DNA of 49,108 bases from Phycisphaerales bacterium (lineage in GTDB: Bacteria > Planctomycetota > Phycisphaerae > Phycisphaerales > SM1A02): assembly GCA_030748575.1 (NCBI GenBank), contig JASMLR010000013.1:1-49108 (forward strand), written 5' to 3'. The position numbers and the translations under genes are program-made. The notes under the pieces were generated by a model that had not been told where the DNA came from, did no database searches, and worked only from the letters and a program-made list of their open reading frames with translations. Shown piece after piece: positions 16,558 through 24,816 of this stretch (position 1 is its first letter; the number at the start of each line of letters is the position of its first letter).

Positions 16558-18119
16558 AACTGACTCTCCCTTTGATGTTGCTTGTCGCCACGGCTCCCGC
16601 CGCAGCAAACTACCGAGCGTGGTGCCATTGGGACGACCTGTTTGACCGCCTCGGCGGTGTGGTCCCGTCCGGATCGGAAGTGCACGCCGCGATCGTCGAG
16701 GCGGAGGACGGCGAGGGCAACTACGCCATCGATGAATGCACACCCTGGGCCTGCGACCCCGAGTTTGAAGGTCCGCTGGTCACGCACAAGTCCGGAAGCA
16801 GTGGCACATCGAACCACGCCCGGTCCGTCGGCAAGAAGTTCCTCGGCAACACCGACGGCATGGCACCCGACCTGAAACAGATCCAGTGTTTTGAACTTGA
16901 TGACTGGATTGGCGACGGGGGCCTGCACGTGGGTTTGAATGGTCAGCTCCCCACAGGCTCGGGGGCCGTCAAGGTGTGGAACCACTCGTGGGTCGGCGAC
17001 CTGGGCAACAACAACACCAATCGAGAAGCCCTTCGGCGCATGGACTGGATGGTCGCCCATCACTCGACCGACCCGATTGTCTGCGCTGGCCTCAACAACA
17101 GCGAGACGCAGTATCCCCTGCTGTACAACGCGTACAACGTGATTGCCGTCGGTCGTCGCGATGGCGCCCATTCATGGGGCGACGTGCAGTCACCGTTGGA
17201 CGGGGCCGGTCGGATGCGGCCGGACATCACCGGGCCGCTCTTCACAACCAGCCAGGCGACGGCGACCATCTCCGCGGCGGCCGCCGTGCTGGTCGACACC
17301 GTCCGGCTTGATGACGCGCTTCCGGAGACGGCCGAGTCGTCCGAAGTCATCAAGGCCGTGCTCATGGCCTCTGCCGACCACAGCGGCCAGAAGGACAACT
17401 CTGGCGACATCTGGAGCAATGAACCCGACGCGGACGGTCCCGATCGGGGTCGCACGTCCAGGCCGCTGGATCCGATCGTCGGCGCCGGCCATCTGGATGT
17501 GGACGCGGCCCATCGCGTGCTCACCGCGGGCTGGCAGCCCGGCGCCCCTGACACGGACGCCCCGGCCGACGCGCCCGTCGATGGCTGGTCGCTTGAGTCG
17601 ATGGCTGCCGGAGACGTGGTGCAGTGGCGGCTCGGCTGGCTGACGGAAACCGACTCGTTGTCGCTGGTTGCAACCTGGCACCGAACCGTCGAGACCAATT
17701 TCAACGTGACATCGGTTGCGGACTGCCGCCTGGAGATGCTCCGCGTCGCCGCGGGGAGCACCCACACGCTGGTCGGAACCGAGGCAGGCGAGGTCTTCGA
17801 CGCGGGCAACGTGGTCAGCGAGAGTTCCGTCGACAATGTCGAGCATCTCTATGTGGAAGGACTCCGGCCCGGGCACTACATCATCCGCCTCTCCCGTGAC
17901 GACCACGCCGAGGGCCAGGCGGATGTGGCCATTGCCTGGACCATTGATGGCGACCTCACGGACCCCGACCTCGACAACGATGGCGCCGTGGGCGTCCGCG
18001 ACCTGCTGGAATTGCTGCAGCAGTGGCCACTTTGCAATGCGTGTGACGCCGATCTGACCGGCGATGGGAATCTGGACCTCGATGATCTCATCATGCTGCT
18101 GCAGTTCTGGGGCACCTGA
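16554..18119 (+). CDS. Secreted subtilase-like (S8 fold) protein with dockerin pair, second of two
   Basis: 521 residues. The start ATG overlaps the TGA of the preceding paralog (ATGA), so translation is probably coupled; there is no separate ribosome binding site. A signal peptide ends at PAAA before NYRAW. It matches its neighbour along the whole length. The Asp position again holds Glu (Glu 49 in AAIVEAEDG). The His position is His 88 in SNHARSVGKK. The Asn position is 181-182 in GLNNSE, followed by NAYNVIAVGRRDG. The Ser position is Ser 233 in TTSQATATISAA. IKAVLMASADHSG and GAGHLDVDAAH follow. The final repeats are DLDNDGAVGVRDLLELL and DLTGDGNLDLDDLIMLL, a dockerin-type pair. It is likely an exported, calcium-bound protein; whether it cuts substrates is open. 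Confidence 0.85.
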   Translation: MKLTLPLMLLVATAPAAANYRAWCHWDDLFDRLGGVVPSGSEVHAAIVEAEDGEGNYAIDECTPWACDPEFEGPLVTHKSGSSGTSNHARSVGKKFLGNTDGMAPDLKQIQCFELDDWIGDGGLHVGLNGQLPTGSGAVKVWNHSWVGDLGNNNTNREALRRMDWMVAHHSTDPIVCAGLNNSETQYPLLYNAYNVIAVGRRDGAHSWGDVQSPLDGAGRMRPDITGPLFTTSQATATISAAAAVLVDTVRLDDALPETAESSEVIKAVLMASADHSGQKDNSGDIWSNEPDADGPDRGRTSRPLDPIVGAGHLDVDAAHRVLTAGWQPGAPDTDAPADAPVDGWSLESMAAGDVVQWRLGWLTETDSLSLVATWHRTVETNFNVTSVADCRLEMLRVAAGSTHTLVGTEAGEVFDAGNVVSESSVDNVEHLYVEGLRPGHYIIRLSRDDHAEGQADVAIAWTIDGDLTDPDLDNDGAVGVRDLLELLQQWPLCNACDADLTGDGNLDLDDLIMLLQFWGT

Positions 18120-18224
18120 CCCGCGGCGGGCTGGCTGCGGCCTCCGCGCAGGCGCCCGGCCTGGGGCAGCAGGTCGCTGACATCACTCCCAACGCCGATG
18201 GCGGAGACGGACCACCCCGCTCGC

Positions 18225-18230
18225 TACCAT
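18225..18230 (+). promoter_or_regulatory. -10 box (TACCAT) abutting the permease start
   Basis: TACCAT preceded by GC, ending seven bases before the ATG at 18238. The intervening CCCCGCC has no ribosome binding site, so the mRNA is probably leaderless. Confidence 0.6.
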
Positions 18231-18237
18231 CCCCGCC

Positions 18238-19965
18238 ATGCGCCGCGCTCGCTTCGGCTCCTACCTCCTCATGGCTGCGGTTCTCGCCGGGTTCGCGCTG
18301 TTCCTGCTGTATCCCATCTGGCTCACCGTGTCGGTGGGATTCGAGAGCACCACCGGCGGATTCACGCTGCACCACGTCCTGGACGTACTCCGCGACCCGG
18401 CGACCCGGATCGGTCTGCTGAACGCGCTGGGCATCGCGGTCTGCACGACGATCGTCGCCATCGTCATCTCGATTCCACTGGCGCTCGTCTCGGTGAAGTG
18501 TGTCTTCCCCGGTAAAGCCGCCTTCAATGCTCTGGTTCTTGTGCCACTGATCCTGCCACCCTTTGTCGGCGCGATCGGGCTGCACCACCTGCTTGGCCGG
18601 CACGGCGCCATCAGCGAGTTGCTGATGTCGATCGGACTGGTCGATCAAGGCGTGGACTTCATCGGACAGGGCGGCTTCTGGGCGATCGTGCTCATCGAAG
18701 CCCTCCACCTGTATCCAATCATCTATCTGAACGCAGCCGCGGCGCTGGCGAACCTCGACCCAGCGCTCGAAGAGGCCGCGGCGGGTCTGGGCGCTTCGGC
18801 CTGGCGAAGGCTGCGGCAGATCGTCATGCCGCTGATCAGACCCGGGCTCTTCGCCGGCGGAACGATCGTGTTCATCTGGTCGTTCACCGAACTGGGCACG
18901 CCGCTCATGTTCGACTATCAGCAAGTCACGCCGGTGCAGATCTTCAACGGCATCAAGGAGATGGAGAGTTCCACGCAACCCTATGCCCTGACGGCCGTCC
19001 TCTTGATCGTGGCAGCCGGCATCTATGTCGTCGGCAAAGTGCTGCTGGGCGGACGGTCGAGCACGATGTACGCGAAGGCGTCCATTCGGGCAGTTCCGAA
19101 GAAACTGGGAGCCTGGGGGAGCGCCGGGGCGATTGCGCTGTTTGCGGGCGTCACATTCGCCGCCGTGCTGCCACACATCAGCGTGGTGCTCGCCTCGCTG
19201 GCAGTGGAGGGAAGTTGGTACGACAGCGTGCTGCCCACCCAGTGGACGGTACACAACTACGACACGGCACTCTCACACTCCCTCGCCAACGATTCCATCC
19301 GGAACAGTCTGCTGTACTCGTCGCTGGCGGTTGGCATCGATCTGATCGTCGGGCTTGCGATCGGTTATCTGATCGTTCGCGTCAAGGTCAGGGGCCGAGG
19401 ACTCGTCGACGCGCTTGCGATGCTCCCCCTTGCGGTGCCGGGGCTCGTCATGGCGTTCGGGTACGTCGCCATGACGCTCAGGTGGCCCTTCGGCAAGGAC
19501 GATCCACTTGAGGGCGTCATCTCGGTCGTGGGCGCCGACCCGAACCCGGTGCTGCTGCTCGTCATCGCGTACGCGGTTCGACGACTGCCCTACGTGGTCC
19601 GCTCCACCGTGGCCGGTCTGGAACAGACCAGTGGTGAGTTGGAAGAGGCAGCCCTCAATCTCGGCGCCTCCCGCGCCCGAGCGATCCGAACCGTGGTCAT
19701 CCCGCTCATTACGGCCAACCTGGTGGCCGGGGCCCTGCTTGCCTTCTCTTTTGCCATGCTCGAAGTCAGCGACTCGCTCATCCTCGCGCAGCGTGAGAGC
19801 GACTATCCGATCACCAAGGCGATCTACGTGCTCTTTGAGCGACTTGGCGACGGCCCTGGCATCGCCAGCGCGATGGGCGTCTGGGCGATGACCCTGCTTG
19901 CCGTGACCCTCGTCGGCGCCTCGGTGCTGATGGGACGCAAGATGGGCGCCATCTTCCGCGTCTGA
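18238..19965 (+). CDS. Fused two-domain ABC transporter permease (iron(III)/FbpB type)
   Basis: 575 residues with about twelve membrane spans. Two copies of the binding-protein-dependent permease domain are joined. Each carries the EAA loop that contacts the ATPase: EEAAAGLGASAWRRLRQIVM near residue 181, and EEAALNLGASRARAIRTVVI near residue 470. Fused permeases of this kind (FbpB, AfuB, SfuB family) import ferric iron or, in some relatives, phosphonates or thiamine. The substrate cannot be assigned because no substrate-binding protein or ATPase gene is next to it. The start is leaderless-looking, with a TACCAT box seven bases ahead. The gene is flanked by the subtilase pair and a Cys-rich protein, so its partners must be elsewhere in the genome. 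Confidence 0.9.
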   Translation: MRRARFGSYLLMAAVLAGFALFLLYPIWLTVSVGFESTTGGFTLHHVLDVLRDPATRIGLLNALGIAVCTTIVAIVISIPLALVSVKCVFPGKAAFNALVLVPLILPPFVGAIGLHHLLGRHGAISELLMSIGLVDQGVDFIGQGGFWAIVLIEALHLYPIIYLNAAAALANLDPALEEAAAGLGASAWRRLRQIVMPLIRPGLFAGGTIVFIWSFTELGTPLMFDYQQVTPVQIFNGIKEMESSTQPYALTAVLLIVAAGIYVVGKVLLGGRSSTMYAKASIRAVPKKLGAWGSAGAIALFAGVTFAAVLPHISVVLASLAVEGSWYDSVLPTQWTVHNYDTALSHSLANDSIRNSLLYSSLAVGIDLIVGLAIGYLIVRVKVRGRGLVDALAMLPLAVPGLVMAFGYVAMTLRWPFGKDDPLEGVISVVGADPNPVLLLVIAYAVRRLPYVVRSTVAGLEQTSGELEEAALNLGASRARAIRTVVIPLITANLVAGALLAFSFAMLEVSDSLILAQRESDYPITKAIYVLFERLGDGPGIASAMGVWAMTLLAVTLVGASVLMGRKMGAIFRV

Positions 19966-20011
19966 TCCCGGCGTTTTGGCAACACCTGGCGGAGGTGCCT
20001 ATCCAGCGATG

Positions 20012-20017
20012 TAGCGT
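20012..20017 (+). promoter_or_regulatory. Putative -10 box (TAGCGT) of the 20063 gene
   Basis: TAGCGT about 45 bases ahead of the ATG, with an AAAGGA ribosome binding site in the leader. Another candidate, TATCCA, lies just upstream. Confidence 0.35.
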
Positions 20018-20062
20018 CCGCTGCATCGGCGATGGTGCCGTGTCTTGACGAAAGGACAACCA

Positions 20063-20635
20063 ATGTTGCTGAATGCCATGATGCTGGTCACGAGTCTGGC
20101 CCTGCCAGCCCCACTGCCATCGCCCGCTGTGCTGCCGGCGCCTGTCACGATTCACCAGATGCATGAGCAGCCACTGGACATCGCGTTGGCGTGGCACACC
20201 CCCGCCGACGGTTCCTCGGCCCTGGCTCCACCGCTCGACATCGTGACCTACGCATGGTCTGACGCGTCGAATTACCACACCGGAACCGCCGGCATGGGCG
20301 ATCGGATCATCATGGGGACGCTCAGCAACAGCGGCGAGCATGCCATCCACGTGGTGGACGCCGACGGCGGCATCATCACCCTGGCCGCAGGCGAGAATCT
20401 CTGGGTCGGCCCCCCGCGATCTCTGGACCCCACACACCAGTGCGCCTGCAGGTGCGAGTGTGCTGGTGGCAACAAGTCAACCCGCTTTGTCGTGCCGTGT
20501 GATAGCACCGGTGGCTGCTCCATGGAGGGCAGCGAGTGCGAACTCCCGTCCGATGACTACCTCGAGCCGACGGGAGTGGTCCGGACCTGCCGCCGCATCT
20601 GGGTCTGGTTGCCGCCCCAACCACAGGACGGGTAG
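20063..20635 (+). CDS. Secreted Cys-rich protein of unknown function
   Basis: 190 residues. The ATG at 20063 follows AAAGGA with six bases between. A signal peptide (MLLNAMMLVTSLALPAPLPS...) covers about residues 1-25. The middle (residues about 60-120) contains beta-like strands: GDRIIMGTLSNSGEHAIHVV and then DADGGIITLAAGENLWVG. From about residue 130 comes a Cys cluster: CACRCECAGG, VPCDSTGGC, SECELP and TCRR, with nine Cys in roughly 55 residues. These probably form disulfides or a metal site outside the cytoplasm. No known domain was recognised. It is followed directly by the nuoD gene, which has its own promoter-like box. Confidence 0.7.
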   Translation: MLLNAMMLVTSLALPAPLPSPAVLPAPVTIHQMHEQPLDIALAWHTPADGSSALAPPLDIVTYAWSDASNYHTGTAGMGDRIIMGTLSNSGEHAIHVVDADGGIITLAAGENLWVGPPRSLDPTHQCACRCECAGGNKSTRFVVPCDSTGGCSMEGSECELPSDDYLEPTGVVRTCRRIWVWLPPQPQDG

Positions 20636-20708
20636 GCGGCAGCACCCCGGGGACGCCGAGCCACCTGCTCAGGCCCTTGGATTCCGTGGGGGGCACGCCC
20701 CGGAAGCC

Positions 20709-20714
20709 TATACT
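20709..20714 (+). promoter_or_regulatory. Putative -10 box (TATACT) of the nuoD-E-F operon
   Basis: TATACT, close to the sigma-70 consensus, 34 bases ahead of the nuoD ATG. No clear -35 element lies at the usual distance. Confidence 0.45.
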
Positions 20715-20748
20715 GCGCGGCCCCGAAACCGCGGAGTACCCGAGCCTC

Positions 20749-22038
20749 ATGCCCTACACCCTGACCCCCGCCACCCCGTGGGACGTCGATGCAGACGACG
20801 TTGAATACCTCGCCGACCGGCCTGAGGGCGGTGACCGGTGGGTCCTCAACTTTGGTCCTCAGCACCCCGCAACGCACACCACGCTGCGGGTTGTGCTGGA
20901 ACTGGACGGCGAGCGTGTGGTCCGGGCCACGCCGCACATCGGCTATCTCCACAGCGGCTTTGAGAAGCTCAGCGAACACCAGAGTTACAACCAGTGGGTC
21001 TGCACGGCAAGCCGCATGGACTATGTCGCCCCCATCTGCAACGACATCATCTGGCACGACGCCGTCGAGAAGTTGTTCGACATCACGCTGACACCCAGAT
21101 GCAAAGTCGTCCGAACCATCCTCATGGAGCTGGGACGCATCCAGGGGCACCTCCTCTGCGTTGGCGCCGCAGCGCTTGATCTTGGTGCATTCACCGGCTT
21201 TCTGTACGGGTTCAACGAACGAGAATTCATCTACGACATCATCGACTTCCTGACCGGCCAGCGTTTCCACCCTGACTACACACGCGTCGGTGGCATGGCA
21301 CGCGACATTCCGGACGAGGCCATCTTCAGGAAGATGATTCACAACTTCCTTGATGTTCGCCTGCCCAAGGCAATCACCGACATCGAGACGCTTCTGAACC
21401 GAAACCGCATCTTCATTGATCGCGTCAAGGGCGTCGGAGTGATGACGGCCGAGCAGGCGACGGCGTGGTCACTCACGGGGCCGCTTGCCCGCGCGTCCGG
21501 CATCGCCAGAGATCTTCGCAAGGACGACCCGAACCTGTGCTACGCCGCCAACTGGGACGGCGACGGCGCCGATGCCGTCGAGTTTGACGTGCCGGTTGCA
21601 CGCGATGGGGACTGCCTCTGCCGCTACCTGGTGCGGCTTGAGGAAATCAAACAGTCTGCCCGGATCATCAAGCAACTCATCGACCGCATTCCAGGCGGCT
21701 CCATCAACGTCGACGCCGAAGGAAAGGCCGTGCTGCCGCCGAAGGGCGATGTGTACGGATCGATCGAAGGCACCATTCAGCACTTCGAACTGATCATGGA
21801 CAACCGGGGCTTCGAGGCGCCGGTGGGCGAGCTCTATTCGGCCATGGAAGCACCCAATGGCGAGTATGGCTTCTACATCGTCGCCGACGGCGGCCGAACG
21901 CCCTGGCGGGTCGCGGTGCGACCACCCTCGTTCATCAACTATCAGAGTTTCGCGCGACAACTCGAGGGGCACCAACTTGCCGACTTTGTCGCGATTCTCG
22001 GTTCGATCAACGTCATCGCAGCCGAATTGGACCGCTAG
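20749..22038 (+). CDS. nuoD: NADH-quinone oxidoreductase subunit D
   Basis: 429 residues, the usual length. NuoD is the 49 kDa-type subunit that lines the quinone site in the peripheral arm of complex I. Family motifs are present: NFGPQHPATHTTLRVVLELD (residues about 34-53), then TPHIGYLHSGFEKLSEH, MELGRIQGHLL and DRIPGGSINV. The end INVIAAELDR is the normal end of the family. I chose the ATG at 20749, since the frame upstream has no homology. It heads a cluster with nuoE (12-base gap), a small ORF and nuoF. nuoC is not fused to it and is not visible here. Confidence 0.96.
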   Translation: MPYTLTPATPWDVDADDVEYLADRPEGGDRWVLNFGPQHPATHTTLRVVLELDGERVVRATPHIGYLHSGFEKLSEHQSYNQWVCTASRMDYVAPICNDIIWHDAVEKLFDITLTPRCKVVRTILMELGRIQGHLLCVGAAALDLGAFTGFLYGFNEREFIYDIIDFLTGQRFHPDYTRVGGMARDIPDEAIFRKMIHNFLDVRLPKAITDIETLLNRNRIFIDRVKGVGVMTAEQATAWSLTGPLARASGIARDLRKDDPNLCYAANWDGDGADAVEFDVPVARDGDCLCRYLVRLEEIKQSARIIKQLIDRIPGGSINVDAEGKAVLPPKGDVYGSIEGTIQHFELIMDNRGFEAPVGELYSAMEAPNGEYGFYIVADGGRTPWRVAVRPPSFINYQSFARQLEGHQLADFVAILGSINVIAAELDR

Positions 22039-22050
22039 GAGCCGCTCGCC

Positions 22051-22578
22051 ATGGCCTGGACCGTCAAACCATCAGCCACCATGGAGATCCCTCGCCGCAG
22101 CGAGCCGTACGTCACCGACGAGATGAAGCGGGATTGGACCGAGCGAATCCTCCCTCGGTACGAAACCCGCCTCGGTGCGCTCATGCCGATTCTGCACGCG
22201 ACCCAGCATGCCTGGGGTTGGATCACACCACAAGCCATGGAGGAGATCGCGGCGTTTCTTGAGATCGACCCGTCGCAGGTGCTCGATACCGCCACGTTCT
22301 ACGAGGAGTTTCACACGCACCCGGTTGGCAAGCACGTCATTGCAATCTGTCAGTCCATTGCCTGTGAGGCCTGTGGACATCAAGCCATTCTCGATCACGT
22401 CCGCGGGCGGCTGGGCATCGACCCGCACGAAACAACGACGGACGGCAAGTTCACGCTCATGGCGCTGGAGTGCCTTGGTGCGTGCGATACAGCGCCGTGC
22501 GCTCTGGTCGACGACGATCGGCATGACGACCTGACCATCGCGGCCATTGACCAGGTCATTGATCGGCTGTCCACGTGA
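22051..22578 (+). CDS. nuoE: NADH-quinone oxidoreductase subunit E
   Basis: 175 residues. NuoE is the 24 kDa-type [2Fe-2S] subunit of the NADH-oxidising module. An N-terminal helical bundle (WTERILPRYETRLGALMPIL) leads into a thioredoxin-like domain. The cluster ligands are Cys 100, 105, 141 and 145 (CQSIACEACG and CLGACDTAPC), the pattern of the family. The ATG at 22051 has AGGAG nine bases upstream. It lies 12 bases after nuoD, and its stop overlaps the start of the next small ORF (TGATG). NuoE and NuoF normally work as a pair, which the gene order reflects. Confidence 0.95.
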   Translation: MAWTVKPSATMEIPRRSEPYVTDEMKRDWTERILPRYETRLGALMPILHATQHAWGWITPQAMEEIAAFLEIDPSQVLDTATFYEEFHTHPVGKHVIAICQSIACEACGHQAILDHVRGRLGIDPHETTTDGKFTLMALECLGACDTAPCALVDDDRHDDLTIAAIDQVIDRLST

Positions 22579-22793
22579 TGGCTAAGCCGCGGAAATCTCT
22601 GATGCGTTGTCTGGGTGAGTTCACCGGGCACATCCTCAAGGGCGCCCGCACGCCTGTGTCTCAACGCCAGGAAGTGTCTCGAAGTACGGAAGAATCCACC
22701 AAGGATGGCGTCACACTGCGGCGAACCACCATCGACGAAGTCGAATTGCCCGCAGACCAAGATCCAAGGACCACCGACCATGTTTCTGAGTGA
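22578..22793 (+). CDS. Small conserved-looking protein between nuoE and nuoF
   Basis: 71 residues from the ATG at 22578, which overlaps the nuoE TGA (TGATG). Its own stop lies 11 bases inside nuoF, so it is locked in the operon between the two. It is basic at the start (MAKPRKSLMRCLGEFTGH) and acidic at the end. A motif VTLRRTTIDEVELP occupies residues 46-59. No membrane span is present. I recall similar short frames before nuoF in planctomycetes, with an R-R-T-x-I-D/E-E-V/I motif, but could not check. Given its place it might help assemble or stabilise the NADH module; this is inference. Coding is supported by the tight overlaps at both ends. Confidence 0.65.
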   Translation: MAKPRKSLMRCLGEFTGHILKGARTPVSQRQEVSRSTEESTKDGVTLRRTTIDEVELPADQDPRTTDHVSE

Positions 22794-24129
22794 GCCCGTT
22801 CTGACCAAGCGCATCCCGACCTGGCCATGGGCCGACCCTGCGGAACGAACGCTCGTTTCCGGCGAGCAGTACGCCGCCACGGGCGGATACGAGGCGCTCC
22901 GGGCGGCCATCGCCATGGACCCGACGGATGTGGTGCAGGCGGTCAAGGATTCACAACTTCGCGGCCGCGGCGGCGCCGGATTCCCCTGTGGTGTCAAGTG
23001 GGGATTCCTGCCCGAGGTAGACGGCGGCCGCCGCTACCTCGCGGTCAACTGTGACGAAGCCGAACCTGGCACCTTCAAGGACCGCTTGCTGGTCGACTAC
23101 GACCCACATCAAGTGCTTGAAGGCGTCGCGATCGCATGCTGGGCGTGTCGCCTTGATACGGCCTACTTCTTCATTCGAGGCGAGTACCGGCATCAGGCCA
23201 AGGTCATGGAACAGGCCATTCAGGAAGCCTATGCCATGGGCATCTTCGGGCCGCAGGGACTGCTCAAGGGGGCCACGGACTTCTCGGTCGATTGCCACCT
23301 GCACCGCGGCGCTGGTGCCTACATCTGCGGCGAGGAAACGGCGCTGCTCGAAGCCGTCGAAGGGAAACGTGGCTGGCCGCGACTCAAGCCTCCATTCCCC
23401 GCCATCAAGGGCCTCTTCGGGCGGCCGACCATCGTCAACAACGTCGAGACACTCGCGGCGGTCCCGCACATCGTGGAGCGGGGCGCCAACTGGTGGACCG
23501 GCATCGGCTGCGAGTCGACGATCGGGCAACCGCCGTCGTACGGGACCAAACTGGTCGGCGTATCGGGCCACGTGAACAGGCCGGGCGTGTATGAAGTCGG
23601 TCTGGGCGCGCCCATCGATGAGTTGGTCAATCGTGACGACTACTGCCAAGGCATGAAGGGTGGACGCGAGTACAAGGCGTGTATTCCGGGCGGCGTGAGT
23701 ATGGGTGTACTGGATACGGGTGAGTTTGGCGCCGAACTCGACTTTGACATCGGTCGCAAGTACGGCATCATGGGGTTGGGCACGGCCTGTCCGACGGTGT
23801 TCGACGCTGGAACCGACATGATCATGGTCGCGCGGAACATCGCCCGGTTCTTCAAGAACGAGTCCTGCGGGCAGTGCACGCCGTGCCGGGAAGGTTCGCA
23901 GTGGGTCTACAAACTGCTGGTCAAGATCGAGCGGGGCGAGGCTCGGCCACACGACCTTGACCTGCTGACGGAGGTCGCCGGGTCGATGGGCACCATGCCC
24001 GGCACCACCATCTGCGGCCTGGCCGACGGCACCAACTGGGCGGTCAGCACCATCGTCAAGAAGTTCCGGGGCGAATTCGAGGCCCGAATCCGCCCCTCAC
24101 AGCCCAAGGCGGCCGCCGGAGCCACTTGA
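22780..24129 (+). CDS. nuoF: NADH-quinone oxidoreductase subunit F
   Basis: 449 residues, the usual length. NuoF holds FMN and binds NADH, and carries cluster N3 of complex I. GRGGAGFPCGVKWGF (62-76) and CDEAEPGTFKDR (91-102) are the FMN and NADH-binding signatures. YICGEETALLEAVEG follows. The [4Fe-4S] ligands are CGQCTPC at 363-369 and Cys 412 in TTICGLADG. The ATG at 22780 has AAGGA nine bases upstream and overlaps the end of the small upstream ORF. It is the last gene of the nuoD-nuoE-small ORF-nuoF unit. nuoG lies apart, 13 kb to the left. Confidence 0.96.
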   Translation: MFLSEPVLTKRIPTWPWADPAERTLVSGEQYAATGGYEALRAAIAMDPTDVVQAVKDSQLRGRGGAGFPCGVKWGFLPEVDGGRRYLAVNCDEAEPGTFKDRLLVDYDPHQVLEGVAIACWACRLDTAYFFIRGEYRHQAKVMEQAIQEAYAMGIFGPQGLLKGATDFSVDCHLHRGAGAYICGEETALLEAVEGKRGWPRLKPPFPAIKGLFGRPTIVNNVETLAAVPHIVERGANWWTGIGCESTIGQPPSYGTKLVGVSGHVNRPGVYEVGLGAPIDELVNRDDYCQGMKGGREYKACIPGGVSMGVLDTGEFGAELDFDIGRKYGIMGLGTACPTVFDAGTDMIMVARNIARFFKNESCGQCTPCREGSQWVYKLLVKIERGEARPHDLDLLTEVAGSMGTMPGTTICGLADGTNWAVSTIVKKFRGEFEARIRPSQPKAAAGAT

Positions 24130-24177
24130 TACTGGCCTCATCCTCCGCCAGAAGGTACGCTTCGGTGCTTCGGAGGC

Positions 24178-24195
24178 CTGGCGGCCAGTCGCCAG
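24178..24195 (+). terminator. Possible hairpin after nuoF
   Basis: CTGGCG (24178-24183) pairs with CGCCAG (24190-24195) over a six-base loop, 48 bases after the nuoF stop. There is no T-run. A TACGCT box at 24156-24161 lies just ahead and may be a promoter for ybeY. Confidence 0.35.
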
Positions 24196-24252
24196 CGTCC
24201 ATCCAAGTGTGACGAGGAGACGCACTCTGGGACACGCCAGGGTCACCACACC

Positions 24253-24816
24253 ATGAATACCGACTGCCAGTCGTCTCCCCTGCGGGAGTGCGACGACCGA
24301 GACGAGCTCGGCTCGTCGGCCGAGGGCGACGTTCCTCCTGAACGGACCGATCGCCCCGCCCCACACACCATGGAACTCAGCCTCGATCGCGGCCCGCTGA
24401 CTGCGGATCGCGGGACGCTCCTTGAACAACGTCTTCGCGCCGTCGCGTCGCTGCTGCCGCGGCCGGTCGCACGCATCAACGTGCGCATCGTTCAGGACGG
24501 CGACATGGCGACGCTCCATCAGCAGTGGCATGACGCGCCAACCACGACAGACGTCATGACGTTCGAGCATGCAGATGAAGGACCGTTGGAGGTCGATCTG
24601 GTCCTCTGCAGCGACCAGGCGGATCGAGAAGCCGACGGCCGCCCGCACGCTGCCGACGAAGAACTTCTGCTCTACGCCGTGCACGGCCTGCTTCACTGCT
24701 GCGGCTTTGACGACCACACCGAGGCGGAGGCATCAGCCATGCACGCCGAGGAGGACCGGCTGTTGAAGCAGATTGGTCTGGGCCCGATCTTTGCTTCCAG
24801 GGAGGACGATCGATGA
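24253..24816 (+). CDS. ybeY: Endoribonuclease YbeY (rRNA maturation)
   Basis: 187 residues. YbeY is a zinc-dependent RNase involved in 16S rRNA 3' end processing and ribosome quality control. The hallmark metal region reads HGLLHCCGFDDH (His 144, His 148, and Asp 154 / His 155). In E. coli the motif is HGxLHLxGYDH. Here an extra Asp puts Asp 154 at the third-ligand position and His 155 one step later, a change seen in other lineages as 'GYDD'. The motif TDVMTFEH upstream is normal. Residues 1-39 precede the family domain and are hydrophilic. A start at an ATG at 24370 would remove them, but neither start has a clear ribosome binding site. It overlaps the next gene by four bases (ATGA). Confidence 0.9.
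   Translation: MNTDCQSSPLRECDDRDELGSSAEGDVPPERTDRPAPHTMELSLDRGPLTADRGTLLEQRLRAVASLLPRPVARINVRIVQDGDMATLHQQWHDAPTTTDVMTFEHADEGPLEVDLVLCSDQADREADGRPHAADEELLLYAVHGLLHCCGFDDHTEAEASAMHAEEDRLLKQIGLGPIFASREDDR

Noticed and set aside
18091-19254. Long minus-strand open frame (387 codons)
   Set aside because: It lies opposite the ABC permease and reads as charged, low-complexity protein. The permease has motifs and a promoter, so this is a GC-driven shadow.
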